A DNA stretch of 64,000 bases from Corynebacterium glyciniphilum AJ 3170 (GTDB taxonomy: Bacteria > Actinomycetota > Actinomycetes > Mycobacteriales > Mycobacteriaceae). Position 1 is the first letter of the stretch. Each line of letters starts with the position of its first letter. The position numbers and the translations under genes are program-made. Positions 25,373 to 33,189 of this stretch are shown here, in pieces. The notes beneath the pieces are model-generated. The model saw only the letters and a list, made by a program, of their open reading frames with translations, was not told where the DNA came from and ran no database searches. The DNA lies in the NCBI RefSeq assembly GCF_007673095.1, contig NZ_VDYZ01000002.1, forward strand, positions 1-64,000, read 5' to 3'.

Positions 25373-26243
25373 CGAAGCCGTAGGACTCCAGGATGCCGCG
25401 GGCGCGGTCGGACGTCAGCCACCGGAGGAACGCGGCCGCGGCGTCATTGTCCGCACCTGCGGCGGTCAGGGCTGCGGGGTACGTGTTGGGTTCGACACCG
25501 TCGAGGTCGAAGACCTCGACCTCACCGTCGACCTCACCGTCTGTCGAGTTCTCCTGCAGCGCCTTCGCGTCCGTGGAGTAGATGAATCCGACGTCCACCT
25601 CACCGGTGGCCAGTTTCGTGGAGACGTCGGAGACATTCGCCTCCTCGGAGACTGTCGACGGTCCGAGGCCGTGACCGTCGTCCTCACGCTCGTCGAGGTA
25701 GTCGTTGGCGAGGGTGCCGCAGGGCACACCGTCGGCGCAGACGGCGAGACGGAAGTCGGCGGTGGTGGACAGGTCGTTGACGGAGTCGAAGCCCGCCGGG
25801 TTACCCGGCGAGGTCGCCAGCACCAGGCGGTTGGTGGCGATGGTCTCCGGTTCAGCACCGTCGAACTCGGGCAGGTCGAGGGCGGCGTCCATGTTCTCCT
25901 CGTCGGCGCTGATGAACACATCGGCGTCCGCACCCTGCCCGATCTGCTGGACCAGCTTGGAGGAACCGGCGAAGTTGAACTCCAGCTCCGCGCCGTCATT
26001 GTCCTCGGCGAAGGCCTCGGCCAGCTCGTCCCCGGCGTTGTTCAGCGACGCTGCGGCGAAGACCTCGACGGTTCCGGTGCTTCCAGAGCCACCGTCGGTG
26101 GTGTCGGTGGACTCGTCGGAGTCACCTGCGGTGGAACACGCGGAGGCGAACATCAGGCCGGCGCCGGCGACGGCAACGGTGAAGGCACGGAGGACACCGA
26201 GGGGACGGCGACGTCCGGTATGGAGACCGGTGGTGACGGACAT
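25362..26243 (-). CDS. modA: Molybdate-binding lipoprotein
   Basis: The 293-residue protein has a lipobox FASAC (Cys36), a Ser/Asp/Thr-rich linker, then the ModA fold: VEVFAAASLNNAGDELAEAF, FNFAGSSKLVQQIGQGADADVFISADEENM, ATNRLVLATSPGNP and a C-terminal TSDRARGILESYGFGAA. The Ser in AAASL and the GSS segment fit oxyanion ligation. It heads modA-modB-moeA and is divergent from moaA over 210 bp. Short acidic repeats (GEVDGEVEV) interrupt the second lobe. Confidence 0.93.
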   Translation of the reverse strand: MSVTTGLHTGRRRPLGVLRAFTVAVAGAGLMFASACSTAGDSDESTDTTDGGSGSTGTVEVFAAASLNNAGDELAEAFAEDNDGAELEFNFAGSSKLVQQIGQGADADVFISADEENMDAALDLPEFDGAEPETIATNRLVLATSPGNPAGFDSVNDLSTTADFRLAVCADGVPCGTLANDYLDEREDDGHGLGPSTVSEEANVSDVSTKLATGEVDVGFIYSTDAKALQENSTDGEVDGEVEVFDLDGVEPNTYPAALTAAGADNDAAAAFLRWLTSDRARGILESYGFGAA

Positions 26244-26453
26244 CGTGATCAGCTCTCAGAAGTTATGCAGGCAAACGATGGTTACGCTGGAATCGTACTA
26301 CTCCGCCCAGTGCCGCCACCCCGGATATCTCCGCCGTGGCAACCAGTAGTGCCGGACCGGCGTTCGGAACTGCCGGACGCCACCGGTTCGCGGCATCCCC
26401 CTGTGTCAGGGTAGACCGGTAGACAACGACGTCAATCCACGGAGGTGAAACCG

Positions 26454-27542
26454 GTGACCGCTTCAACTGCTCAGACTGCGCCATCCGTGCCGTCCGTGTC
26501 ATCCGTACTGCGCCTCACCGACCGGTGGGGACGCACCGCCGACGATCTGCGCATCTCGCTGATCGACAAGTGCAACCTGCGCTGCACCTACTGCATGCCG
26601 GCCGAGGGCCTGCCGTGGTTGAAGAAGGACGAGCTGCTCACCGCGGACGAGGCCGTCCGCCTCGCCGACATCGGTGTGCGCGTGCTCGGGGTGAAGGACA
26701 TCCGCTTCACCGGTGGCGAGCCGTTGGTGCGTAAGGACCTGGCCGACATCATCCGCGGTGTACGCACGCTGCACCCCGAGGTGTCGATCTCGATCACGAC
26801 AAACGGCATCGGCCTGGACAAGCGCATCGGCGAGCTGGTGGAGGCCGGGTTGACGCGGGTGAACGTCTCCCTGGACACCGTCGACCGGGAAGCGTTCGCC
26901 GCCCTGACACGGCGCGACCGTCTCCCCCAGGTAATGGCGGGGCTGAAGGCCGCGAAAGACGCGGGCCTGGAGCCGGTGAAGGTCAATGCGGTGATGATGC
27001 GCGGGGTCAACGACCACGGCGCGGTGGATCTGGCGCAGTGGTGCCTGGACCATGGCTACCAGCTGCGTTTCATCGAGCAGATGCCGTTGGACGCCGACCG
27101 GTCGTGGGCTCGGGAGAACCTGGTCTCCGGGGCGGAGATCCGGTCGGCGCTGTCCGAGCGGTTCGCCCTGCGCGAGGACCCGGCACCGCGAGGCTCCGCA
27201 CCGGCCCAGCTGTGGGAGGTCTTCGGGCACGACGGTGACGGCACGGCTACCGGTGAGAAGCTCGGCACCGTGGGAATCATCGCCTCGGTGACGGAGTCTT
27301 TCTGTGCCGCATGTTCACGCACCCGCGTCACCGCGGACGGCAAGATCCGCAGCTGCCTGTTCTCGAACGAGGAGACCGACCTGATGGGCCTGCTGCGCGG
27401 GGACGCCTCCGACGAGGACGTGGCCCTGGAATGGTCGCGCGCGATGTGGGGCAAACCCCGCGCCTACGGGTCGGACGAGATCACGCTGAATGACGAAGGA
27501 TACGTCCAGCCGGAACGCACCATGAGCGCCATCGGCGGGTGA
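26454..27542 (+). CDS. moaA: GTP 3',8-cyclase
   Basis: MoaA is the radical-SAM enzyme that starts Mo-cofactor synthesis from GTP. The 362-residue protein has the SAM cluster motif CNLRCTYC (Cys40, 44, 47), RFTGGEPLVRKD, a C-terminal cluster with FCAACSRTRVTADGKIRSC, and the C-terminal Gly-Gly (SAIGG) that enters the active site. I start at GTG 26454, 8 bp after GGAGG; an in-frame GTG nine bases earlier overlaps that ribosome site. Its N-terminus holds a 9-bp repeat product (SVPSVSSV). Confidence 0.95.
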   Translation: MTASTAQTAPSVPSVSSVLRLTDRWGRTADDLRISLIDKCNLRCTYCMPAEGLPWLKKDELLTADEAVRLADIGVRVLGVKDIRFTGGEPLVRKDLADIIRGVRTLHPEVSISITTNGIGLDKRIGELVEAGLTRVNVSLDTVDREAFAALTRRDRLPQVMAGLKAAKDAGLEPVKVNAVMMRGVNDHGAVDLAQWCLDHGYQLRFIEQMPLDADRSWARENLVSGAEIRSALSERFALREDPAPRGSAPAQLWEVFGHDGDGTATGEKLGTVGIIASVTESFCAACSRTRVTADGKIRSCLFSNEETDLMGLLRGDASDEDVALEWSRAMWGKPRAYGSDEITLNDEGYVQPERTMSAIGG

Positions 27543-27594
27543 TGGTGGGTCCACAGGGTTGCGACGCGCCACCGACGGCACAACACTGGACCCC

Positions 27595-27891
27595 ATGTCC
27601 TCCGAATCCATTTCCCCGGAACTGCGCGGCATCGTCAGTACCTACATCGACAACACGACCACTGCGGCACCGACGACGCAGGACGCTGCCCTCCTCCTTG
27701 ATGATGACGCGCACCTGATCGCCGCACACGTCAGCGGCGAATGGGACGACGACGACCGGGAGCACCGGACGAAAGCCCACCAGACCATCGTGACGATGCT
27801 GGACACCGCCTCCTCCGAGGATCTTGCGGCGGTACGCGACGAACTCTCCGCCGCAGCGGAACACCTGGTCAAACACTCCCGACTTCAATGA
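27595..27891 (+). CDS. Hypothetical protein
   Basis: A 98-residue acidic protein (SSESISPELRGIVSTYIDN..LLLDDDAHLIAAHVSGEWDDDDREHRTKAHQTIVTMLD..LAAVRDELSAAAEHLVKHSRLQ), predicted mostly helical, with no signal peptide or known motif. It follows moaA by 52 bp and its 3' end overlaps the convergent SMR gene by 23 bp. The regular helical periodicity and clear start make it likely real. I do not recognise a family. Confidence 0.55.
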   Translation: MSSESISPELRGIVSTYIDNTTTAAPTTQDAALLLDDDAHLIAAHVSGEWDDDDREHRTKAHQTIVTMLDTASSEDLAAVRDELSAAAEHLVKHSRLQ

Positions 27892-28186
27892 GCAGCACGC
27901 CGCCCATGATCAGGATGATGCCGCAACACATCAACAGTGTCAGCGGCTCCTTGAAGAAGACGCGACTGAGAACCGCGGTCAGCGCGACGCCCGTCGCCGC
28001 CCAGATCCCGTAGGCCACACCCAGTTCCATCCCCTGGACAAGCGCAGACGACAGCGCTGTGAACGCCAGGACGTAGCCCACTCCGACGGGGATGTACCAG
28101 CCCCTCGAGCCGGTGACCGACATGCGTAGACAGATGGTGGCCGACACCTCGAAGACGACAGCGGCGACGAGAAAAACCCACGCCAT
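27869..28186 (-). CDS. SMR-family small multidrug efflux subunit (second of pair)
   Basis: The 105-residue protein has four hydrophobic helices and SMR residues including the essential Glu in TM1 (VAAVVFEVSATICLRMS) and GVAYGIWAATGVALTAVLSRVFFKEPLT. SMR pairs work as hetero-oligomeric proton-coupled exporters of cationic compounds or guanidinium. The start codon overlaps the stop of the other SMR gene (TGATG), so both are produced together under the TetR regulator. Confidence 0.92.
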   Translation of the reverse strand: MAWVFLVAAVVFEVSATICLRMSVTGSRGWYIPVGVGYVLAFTALSSALVQGMELGVAYGIWAATGVALTAVLSRVFFKEPLTLLMCCGIILIMGGVLLIEVGSV

Positions 28187-28551
28187 CAGGACTCCCCTCG
28201 CAGTGCCTGCTCGTCGAGACGACGCTGGTTCGCCCGTTGCGAGCCGATCTCGACGAGCAGCACACCACCCATGACCAGGACGATACCGAGGGTCTTCAGC
28301 GCGGTCATCGGCTCGCCGAACACCGCCGAGGCGAGAATCGCCGTCAACGCCACGCCGGACGCCGCCCAGACTCCGTAGGCCACGCCGAGCGCGAGTCCCG
28401 CCTTCAATGACTGGAAGAGCATGACGAAGGCAAAGGTGTACCCGAGAACGACGGTGATGTACCAGGCAGGGTTGTCCACCGCAGCCTTCAGGGAGAGCGA
28501 CGCGCCGACCTCGGAGAAGATCGCCGCCAGCAGGGAGAGCCAGCCTATCAT
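28186..28551 (-). CDS. SMR-family small multidrug efflux subunit (first of pair)
   Basis: A 121-residue four-helix protein with the TM1 Glu (LLAAIFSEVGASLSLKAA) and the signature GVAYGVWAASGVALTAILASAVFGEPMT. It has a longer charged C-terminal tail (QRANQRRLDEQALRGES) than its partner, as is usual in asymmetric pairs of the EbrAB/YkkCD kind. ATG overlaps the TetR stop by an ATGA. Substrate unknown. Confidence 0.92.
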   Translation of the reverse strand: MIGWLSLLAAIFSEVGASLSLKAAVDNPAWYITVVLGYTFAFVMLFQSLKAGLALGVAYGVWAASGVALTAILASAVFGEPMTALKTLGIVLVMGGVLLVEIGSQRANQRRLDEQALRGES

Positions 28552-29129
28552 CCGTCCACCTCCAGGGACTTCAGGATGTCACGTGCGACGTCGAGGACCT
28601 CGGCGCGTTGTTCCTCACCGGGGTCCAGCACGCCGGTGGCCGACGCCAACCATGCGCCGTCCGCCATCAGCCGCACACCGTTGAGTCGGGCGCGTGCCGA
28701 AGAGTCGAGGCCGGTACGAGGATCTTCCTCGATCACGATCCAGGGCTCGATGCGCTGGTGCCACCGGGCGGTCATCTGTTCACGCAGCCGGGGGTCAGCG
28801 AGCATCACGATGTCCGAGGTACCGAAGGTGGAGGACAGGGTGAACTCGGCATAGGCGGTGATGCGCTCGACAGGCCCGGCCTCCTGGACGGGAGCCCCGA
28901 GCGCGTCGTTGAGCTGGCTCTCCCACCGGTCGACGACATGGTCGACGAGGGCGAGCATCAGCGCCTCTTTGGACGGGAAGTGGTACATCAGTCCCGGCTT
29001 GGTGATTCCTACCTGTTTGGCGACCCGGTCGAGAGACAGTCCCCCTCCCGCGGCGGAGTCATCCAGCAGCCGGAGTGCACCGTCGAGAATGCTGGTTCGT
29101 TGGCTGTTCACGCCCGCTGACTTTACCAT
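28548..29129 (-). CDS. TetR-family repressor of the SMR pair
   Basis: A 193-residue regulator (counted from ATG 29129) with a TetR helix-turn-helix: ILDGALRLLDDSAAGGGLSLDRVAKQVGITKPGLMYHFPSKEALMLALVDHVV. The C-terminal ligand domain is unremarkable. It is the first gene of the TetR-SMR-SMR operon. A palindrome overlaps ATG 29129, so the true start could instead be GTG 29111 just downstream, which still keeps the whole DNA-binding domain. Confidence 0.9.
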   Translation of the reverse strand: MVKSAGVNSQRTSILDGALRLLDDSAAGGGLSLDRVAKQVGITKPGLMYHFPSKEALMLALVDHVVDRWESQLNDALGAPVQEAGPVERITAYAEFTLSSTFGTSDIVMLADPRLREQMTARWHQRIEPWIVIEEDPRTGLDSSARARLNGVRLMADGAWLASATGVLDPGEEQRAEVLDVARDILKSLEVDG

Positions 29130-29142
29130 CCGGAAGGTAAAG
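29121..29142. promoter_or_regulatory. Palindromic operator at the tetR start
   Basis: CTTTACC and GGTAAAG flank an ATCCGGAA centre; the 22-bp site is palindromic except for one base pair. It spans the tetR start codon and a possible -10 (TACCTT), the layout of a self-repressing TetR operon. Confidence 0.75.
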
Positions 29143-29192
29143 CGACTGTCCTGCCCCGTCCGCGTCTCAGCGGCACCCCACCTACACACAGC

Positions 29193-29239
29193 ACAGAAAA
29201 CGCCGCCCCACTCCGCTGAGTCAGCGGGATGGGACGGCG
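29193..29239 (-). terminator. Rho-independent terminator after rplE
   Basis: A 19-bp stem (29201-29219 with 29221-29239, 16 matches) is followed on the minus strand by TTTTCTGT. It lies 38 bp beyond the rplE stop and ends the rplN-rplX-rplE transcript. Confidence 0.85.
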
Positions 29240-29276
29240 TCGGTGTCGCCGAGAGGATCTCGGCGCAGCCGGAAGA

Positions 29277-29849
29277 CTACTTCTCGGCGTTCTGGCCGGC
29301 CTTGAACGGGAAGCCCAGCTCGCGCAGCAGCGCACGGCCTTCGTCGTTGTTGGTCGCAGAGGTCACCACGGTGATGTTCATACCGCGGGGACGGTCGATC
29401 GAGTCGACGTCGATCTCGTAGAACATGGACTGCTCGTTGAGACCGAAGGTGTAGTTGCCGTTACCGTCGAACTGCTGGTCCGAGAGACCGCGGAAGTCGC
29501 GGATTCGGGGCAGGGCCACGGTCAGCAGGCGGTCGAGGAACTCCCACATGCGGTCGCCACGCAGGGTGACGCGGGCGCCGATGGGCATGCCCTCACGCAG
29601 CTTGAAGTTCGAGATCGCCTTCTTGGCCTGGCGGATCTGCGGCTTCTGGCCGGTGATCAGGGTGAGGTCCTTGATGGCACCGTTGATCAGCTTGGAGTCG
29701 CGGGCTGCCTCGCCGACACCCATGTTCACGACGACCTTGGTCACGCCGGGGATCTGCATGACGTTGTCGAACTGGAACTCGTTGTTCAGGGTCTCCCGGA
29801 TCTCGCCGCGGTAGCGGGTCTTGAGACGGGGGGTGTAGTTGTCGCTCAT
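29277..29849 (-). CDS. rplE: 50S ribosomal protein L5
   Basis: L5 binds 5S rRNA and contacts the P-site tRNA. The 190-residue protein has [51 protein letters not shown] and the C-terminal [27 protein letters not shown]. Its start overlaps the rplX stop by 1 bp (TGATG). It is the last ribosomal gene of this half of the split spc operon, followed by a terminator rather than rpsN/rpsH. Confidence 0.97.
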   Translation of the reverse strand: MSDNYTPRLKTRYRGEIRETLNNEFQFDNVMQIPGVTKVVVNMGVGEAARDSKLINGAIKDLTLITGQKPQIRQAKKAISNFKLREGMPIGARVTLRGDRMWEFLDRLLTVALPRIRDFRGLSDQQFDGNGNYTFGLNEQSMFYEIDVDSIDRPRGMNITVVTSATNNDEGRALLRELGFPFKAGQNAEK

Positions 29850-30163
29850 CAGATGTCCTTCCCGGTGCGGCGGGAGATGCGGATCTTCTTGCCGTCCTCA
29901 TCGAAGCGGTAGCCGACGCGGGTGGGCTCGCCGTCAGCGTCGAGGACCATCACGTTGGACACGTGGATGGGGGCCTCCTGGGTGACGATGCCCTCAGACT
30001 CGGCGCCACGCTCGGGTGCGGAGTTGACGACGTGCTTCTTGATGCGGTTGACGCCCTCGACAAGAACCTTGTCGCGCTGCGGGTAGGCCTCGATGACCCG
30101 GCCCTTGGCACCCTTGTCCGGGCCCGAGATGACCAGGACGGTATCGCCCTTACGGATCTTCAT
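29849..30163 (-). CDS. rplX: 50S ribosomal protein L24
   Basis: A 104-residue assembly-initiating protein with the KOW motif [43 protein letters not shown] at residues 2-44. Order rplN-rplX-rplE is the normal spc order. It lies 3 bp after rplN. Confidence 0.97.
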   Translation of the reverse strand: MKIRKGDTVLVISGPDKGAKGRVIEAYPQRDKVLVEGVNRIKKHVVNSAPERGAESEGIVTQEAPIHVSNVMVLDADGEPTRVGYRFDEDGKKIRISRRTGKDI

Positions 30164-30166
30164 GGG

Positions 30167-30541
30167 TTACAGCACCTCCGGAGCGAGAGAAACGATGCGC
30201 ATGAAGCGCTTGTCACGCAGCTCGCGGGCGACCGGCCCGAAGATACGGGTGCCGCGCGGGTCGTTGTTGTCGACGCCCTTGATCAGGACGGCTGCGTTCT
30301 CGTCGAACTTGATGTAGGAGCCGTCCGGACGACGGGTCTCCTTCTTGGTGCGCACGATGACGGCCTTGACGATGTCACCGGACTTGATGGCGCCACCGGG
30401 GGCTGCTTCCTTGACGGTGGCGACGACGACGTCGCCGATGCCGCCGGAGCGTCGGGTGGAGCCGCCGAGCACGCGGATGACCAGGATTTCCCGGGCTCCG
30501 GTGTTATCGGCGACCTTCAGACGCGATTCCTGCTGAATCAC
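30167..30541 (-). CDS. rplN: 50S ribosomal protein L14
   Basis: A 124-residue protein with [61 protein letters not shown] and [29 protein letters not shown], all standard for L14. It begins a transcript here; rpsQ (S17), its usual upstream neighbour, is not in the 740 bp upstream. Confidence 0.97.
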   Translation of the reverse strand: MIQQESRLKVADNTGAREILVIRVLGGSTRRSGGIGDVVVATVKEAAPGGAIKSGDIVKAVIVRTKKETRRPDGSYIKFDENAAVLIKGVDNNDPRGTRIFGPVARELRDKRFMRIVSLAPEVL

Positions 30542-31284
30542 TTCTAGTCTCCTTGTAGACCTAGTAGTTCTGTGCGCGTGGGATTACCGACCCTCACGCG
30601 CGCGGTCCGTGCCTCTCCGTGGCCCTCTAAGAATCGCTCCGCACGTGTGCGAGACACGGCGGATGAACCTGTGGACCACAGGCAACCGCTCAAGTATGCC
30701 ACTGGCGGAGACACGGACCAAACCCGACGATCACTCGACCCCGTCGACACCACGGGCAGCCGTCACCGCCTGAGTCTCTCGAGCCTCTCGAGGCCCCCAG
30801 TCGCCGGGATGTCGACCGAGACTAAAGGCGACATCACCCCCGATCGGCGGTATGTGTCACATGTCACAGTAACAGGCATTCTCCGATAGCATCACAACCG
30901 TCGCCTCTCTTGCACCTCACCGGAAAGGACCGAGCCGGAGCACCACAGCCACAACACATCACCGCACGTACCCGCCGGGGCATATGTCACCCTAGCTGGA
31001 GTGATGCCGCCACTCGCCATCAAGAATGACAACACCGGACACCCTATGCAATCGGTCATGTAGGTGTCTTCCATATGAACCCGCCATCTCCACGAGATTG
31101 CCTCGATCTACTCAGGTAAGGCTCTCGCAAGTCATTATTTTGCCCACTGATGCATTTTCTTCGGAATTACCCCACGACAGATCGCGACAGCGCTGGTAAC
31201 TTCTTCGACGAACGGCGGGACCCCCGCCTCCGGCCGGAGAACCGCACCTCCGGACGGCCGCACAAGTTCAGTGAGGATATACAC
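30542..31284. other. Long divergent intergenic region rplN / secreted protein
   Basis: I see no gene in these 743 bp. It should contain the rplN promoter on the minus strand and that of the first secreted-protein gene on the plus strand. A GlxR-like palindrome lies at 30853-30868, followed by a possible -10 TAGCAT at 30887. The part from about 31020 is clearly richer in A+T than the flanking genes. Confidence 0.5.
30853..30868. promoter_or_regulatory. Candidate GlxR (CRP-family) site
   Basis: TGTGTCACATGTCACA matches the GlxR consensus TGTGA-N6-TCACA at 9 of 10 fixed positions and is itself palindromic in its core (tgtcacatgtcaca). It lies upstream of either rplN or the secreted-protein genes. 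Confidence 0.5.
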
Positions 31285-31584
31285 ATGACCTTCAAGAAGG
31301 GCCTGCTCGCCGCAGCCACCGCCACCACCGTCGCCATCGCCGGCACCGGCATCGCCTCCGCACAGGACGAGACCCCGGAGACCCCGCCGGCCGAGGAGAC
31401 CACCTCCTCCGCCGAGCTCCTCGGCAGCATTGAGGGCTCCACCGAGACCCTGACCATCTTCAACGACTTCGGCAAGGCTGTGGCCGGCTCGATCAGCATC
31501 CTGCCGAACATCAACGACGCCGTGAACGACTTCCAGGACATGGTGGACGACATCACCGGGAAGATCCCGAACTTCCCCTTCTGA
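31285..31584 (+). CDS. Small secreted protein 1
   Basis: A 99-residue precursor with a Sec signal peptide (MTFKKGLLAAATATTVAIAG) and predicted cleavage ASA-Q after residue 26, leaving a 73-residue acidic mature protein: a Glu/Pro/Thr stretch, then an amphipathic region ending ITGKIPNFPF. A GAGG ribosome site lies 8 bp before ATG 31285, which I prefer to an upstream in-frame ATG at 31150. It is the first of three neighbours with the same signal-peptide design. I do not recognise a family; small corynebacterial envelope or pore-forming proteins are one possibility. Confidence 0.75.
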   Translation: MTFKKGLLAAATATTVAIAGTGIASAQDETPETPPAEETTSSAELLGSIEGSTETLTIFNDFGKAVAGSISILPNINDAVNDFQDMVDDITGKIPNFPF

Positions 31585-31978
31585 TGTGACGCATCATCAA
31601 TGATGCTCGGCCCCTGAGGGGTCACTCAAGGAACGGCCTCGACCACATGGTCGGGGCCGTTTCCCGTGTCCGCACACCCCCGTTCGTGGGACACGACCTA
31701 AATTGAAGTTTGCTGGCGCGCGCACGGGCCACCCGCGCCTGGCTAGTGTTCTCTGACGTCCCCCAGCGCACACGCAGCGGCCTGTCACCGCAGTTCCCGG
31801 TACCCCTCCAGGTACCGGACACGGACCGCGCGGCACTGCACACACTACCGACCAGCAGATACCCTCCCCCGTATTTACCGTCTGATCAGCAAGAACATAT
31901 CGGTATCCGACTCACATCCGGCATGCTAAGTTCTGATTCGTACCCCTCACCAACGATCCTCAAGAGGAGCGAATCACC
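31585..31978. other. Intergenic region between secreted proteins 1 and 2
   Basis: No gene is seen. It holds the terminator of the first gene and an A+T-richer stretch before the second gene that should contain a separate promoter. An AAGAGGAG ribosome site lies just before ATG 31979. Confidence 0.5.
31632..31664 (+). terminator. Terminator after secreted protein 1
   Basis: A 13-bp stem, aacggcctcgacc (31632-31644) with ggtcggggccgtt (31649-31661), is followed by a short T run. Confidence 0.8.
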
Positions 31979-32377
31979 ATGAAAGCCCGCAAGACTTTCC
32001 TGACCGCAGCAACCGCCGTCACCCTCGCCATCGCTGGAACCAGCGTCGCCTCCGCACAGGAGGAACTCCCTGACGACGCCAGCACCGGAAGCTCCGCCTC
32101 CAACGAAGAATCCGGAAGCGCGCCGACCGCAGGCTCCGCGGAACTCTCCGCAGAGCGCGACGTCTTCGGATCCGTCACCGGCGCCGATGCCCTCGGTTCC
32201 TGGACCGGTGACCAGTTCGACTACGGCAAGGCCACCGAGGCCCTGGTCAGCCTCGCCGTCGGCGGCGCAGCCGTGGCAACCCTGGCCGGCGCCTACACGG
32301 CCGCCATCGACGCCTCCGATGCCTTCCAGGGCGTCCTGCAGGACAGCCGGAACTTCATCGAGAGCCAGCTCGGCTAG
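31979..32377 (+). CDS. Small secreted protein 2
   Basis: A 132-residue precursor with signal peptide MKARKTFLTAATAVTLAIAG and cleavage ASA-Q after residue 26. The mature part is Ser/Gly/Glu-rich at first (DDASTGSSASNEESGSAPTAGSAEL), then contains a hydrophobic Ala/Gly/Val helix (ALVSLAVGGAAVATLAGAYTAAI) that could insert in a membrane. The signal region is nearly identical in plan to its two neighbours, the mature parts are not alike. Function unknown. Confidence 0.75.
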   Translation: MKARKTFLTAATAVTLAIAGTSVASAQEELPDDASTGSSASNEESGSAPTAGSAELSAERDVFGSVTGADALGSWTGDQFDYGKATEALVSLAVGGAAVATLAGAYTAAIDASDAFQGVLQDSRNFIESQLG

Positions 32378-32722
32378 TTAAGCCATCCCCTCTCAACACC
32401 CCGTCACCATGACGGGGTGTTGTTCTGTCTGCAGTACCAATTTCTTCCGCAGTATCCACTGAGGATCGAGTGGTCCCCTGCCAAACCCCCCATAATGAGT
32501 GGCTCGTCTGCAACCGACCACAGTCTCCCGATGACAACATCACCGCAGGTAAAATACACCATAGCGGTGTTACGGCAGAGCACTGACACACTCAGGGTGA
32601 GAATTAACTGGCACACGGTGTGGAGATTTTCTCTCTGATACCAGATTATGGATCAGGTAAAACAAGTTCTTCCGCGCCGGCACTGTCGTGTCGTCGCTCC
32701 CTGACTCAAGAGGACTCACAAC
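32378..32722. other. Intergenic region between secreted proteins 2 and 3
   Basis: No gene is seen. A terminator opens the region and an A+T-rich segment (about 32420-32700) follows, likely promoter and leader of the third gene, with an AAGAGGA ribosome site before ATG 32723. Confidence 0.5.
32395..32424 (+). terminator. Terminator after secreted protein 2
   Basis: A perfect 12-bp stem, aacaccccgtca with tgacggggtgtt, 3-nt loop, followed by GTTCTGTCT. Confidence 0.85.
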
Positions 32723-33040
32723 ATGAAGCTCAAGAAGACCCTCCTGGCCGGCGCCACCGCCGCCACTGTCGCCTTCGCCGGTGTCGGCGTCGCCTCCGCG
32801 CAGGAAGGATCCACCGACCTGCCGACCAGTTCGATCTCCCAGTCCTCCGAGGAAGGCTCCGGCGAGGGCTCCTCCACCTCGGAGATCAGCGGTTCCCTCG
32901 ACGACCTCTTCGAGGAAGACGGGATCCTCGGTTCCTTCGGCGGTGAAGACTGGATCGAGGGGATCGGCAACATCGGTAACGTCGCGGGCGCTGTCGCCGG
33001 AATCATCGGCCTGATCGGCGCCATCCTGGCGTTCATCTAG
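32723..33040 (+). CDS. Small secreted protein 3
   Basis: A 105-residue precursor with signal peptide MKLKKTLLAGATAATVAFAG and cleavage ASA-Q after residue 26. The mature protein has a Ser/Glu-rich stretch (SSISQSSEEGSGEGSSTSEISGS) and ends in a 23-residue hydrophobic segment rich in Gly and Ile (IGNVAGAVAGIIGLIGAILAF), which looks able to insert into a membrane. Third of the series. No known family recognised. Confidence 0.75.
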   Translation: MKLKKTLLAGATAATVAFAGVGVASAQEGSTDLPTSSISQSSEEGSGEGSSTSEISGSLDDLFEEDGILGSFGGEDWIEGIGNIGNVAGAVAGIIGLIGAILAFI

Positions 33041-33086
33041 ACCCACCGCCTGCCTGTACCAGGCCAGGGCACCGCCCCTGCTTTCA

Positions 33087-33105
33087 TTGCGCGAGGCTCA
33101 CCTAC
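33087..33105. promoter_or_regulatory. Candidate DtxR box 1 before fecCD
   Basis: TTGCGCGAGGCTCACCTAC matches the 19-bp DtxR consensus (TTAGGTTAGSCTAACCTAA) at about 13 positions, mostly in the right half. Confidence 0.55.
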
Positions 33106-33109
33106 GATC

Positions 33110-33128
33110 TAAGGTGAACCTATCCTCG
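33110..33128. promoter_or_regulatory. Candidate DtxR box 2 before fecCD
   Basis: TAAGGTGAACCTATCCTCG matches the DtxR consensus at about 13 of 19 positions and contains a possible -10 hexamer TATCCT (33121-33126). It lies 61 bp before ATG 33190. The centres of the two boxes are 23 bp apart. Confidence 0.65.
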
Positions 33129-33189
33129 AGCGTGGAGGCAGGGGTTCTTCCGTGCCACCACGCTCTTTCCCACGAGCGAAAGGGGCCCG

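Noticed and set aside
26412..26424. Two direct TAGAC copies before moaA, considered as a McbR site
   Set aside because: McbR needs an inverted pair six bases apart; these are direct and three bases apart.
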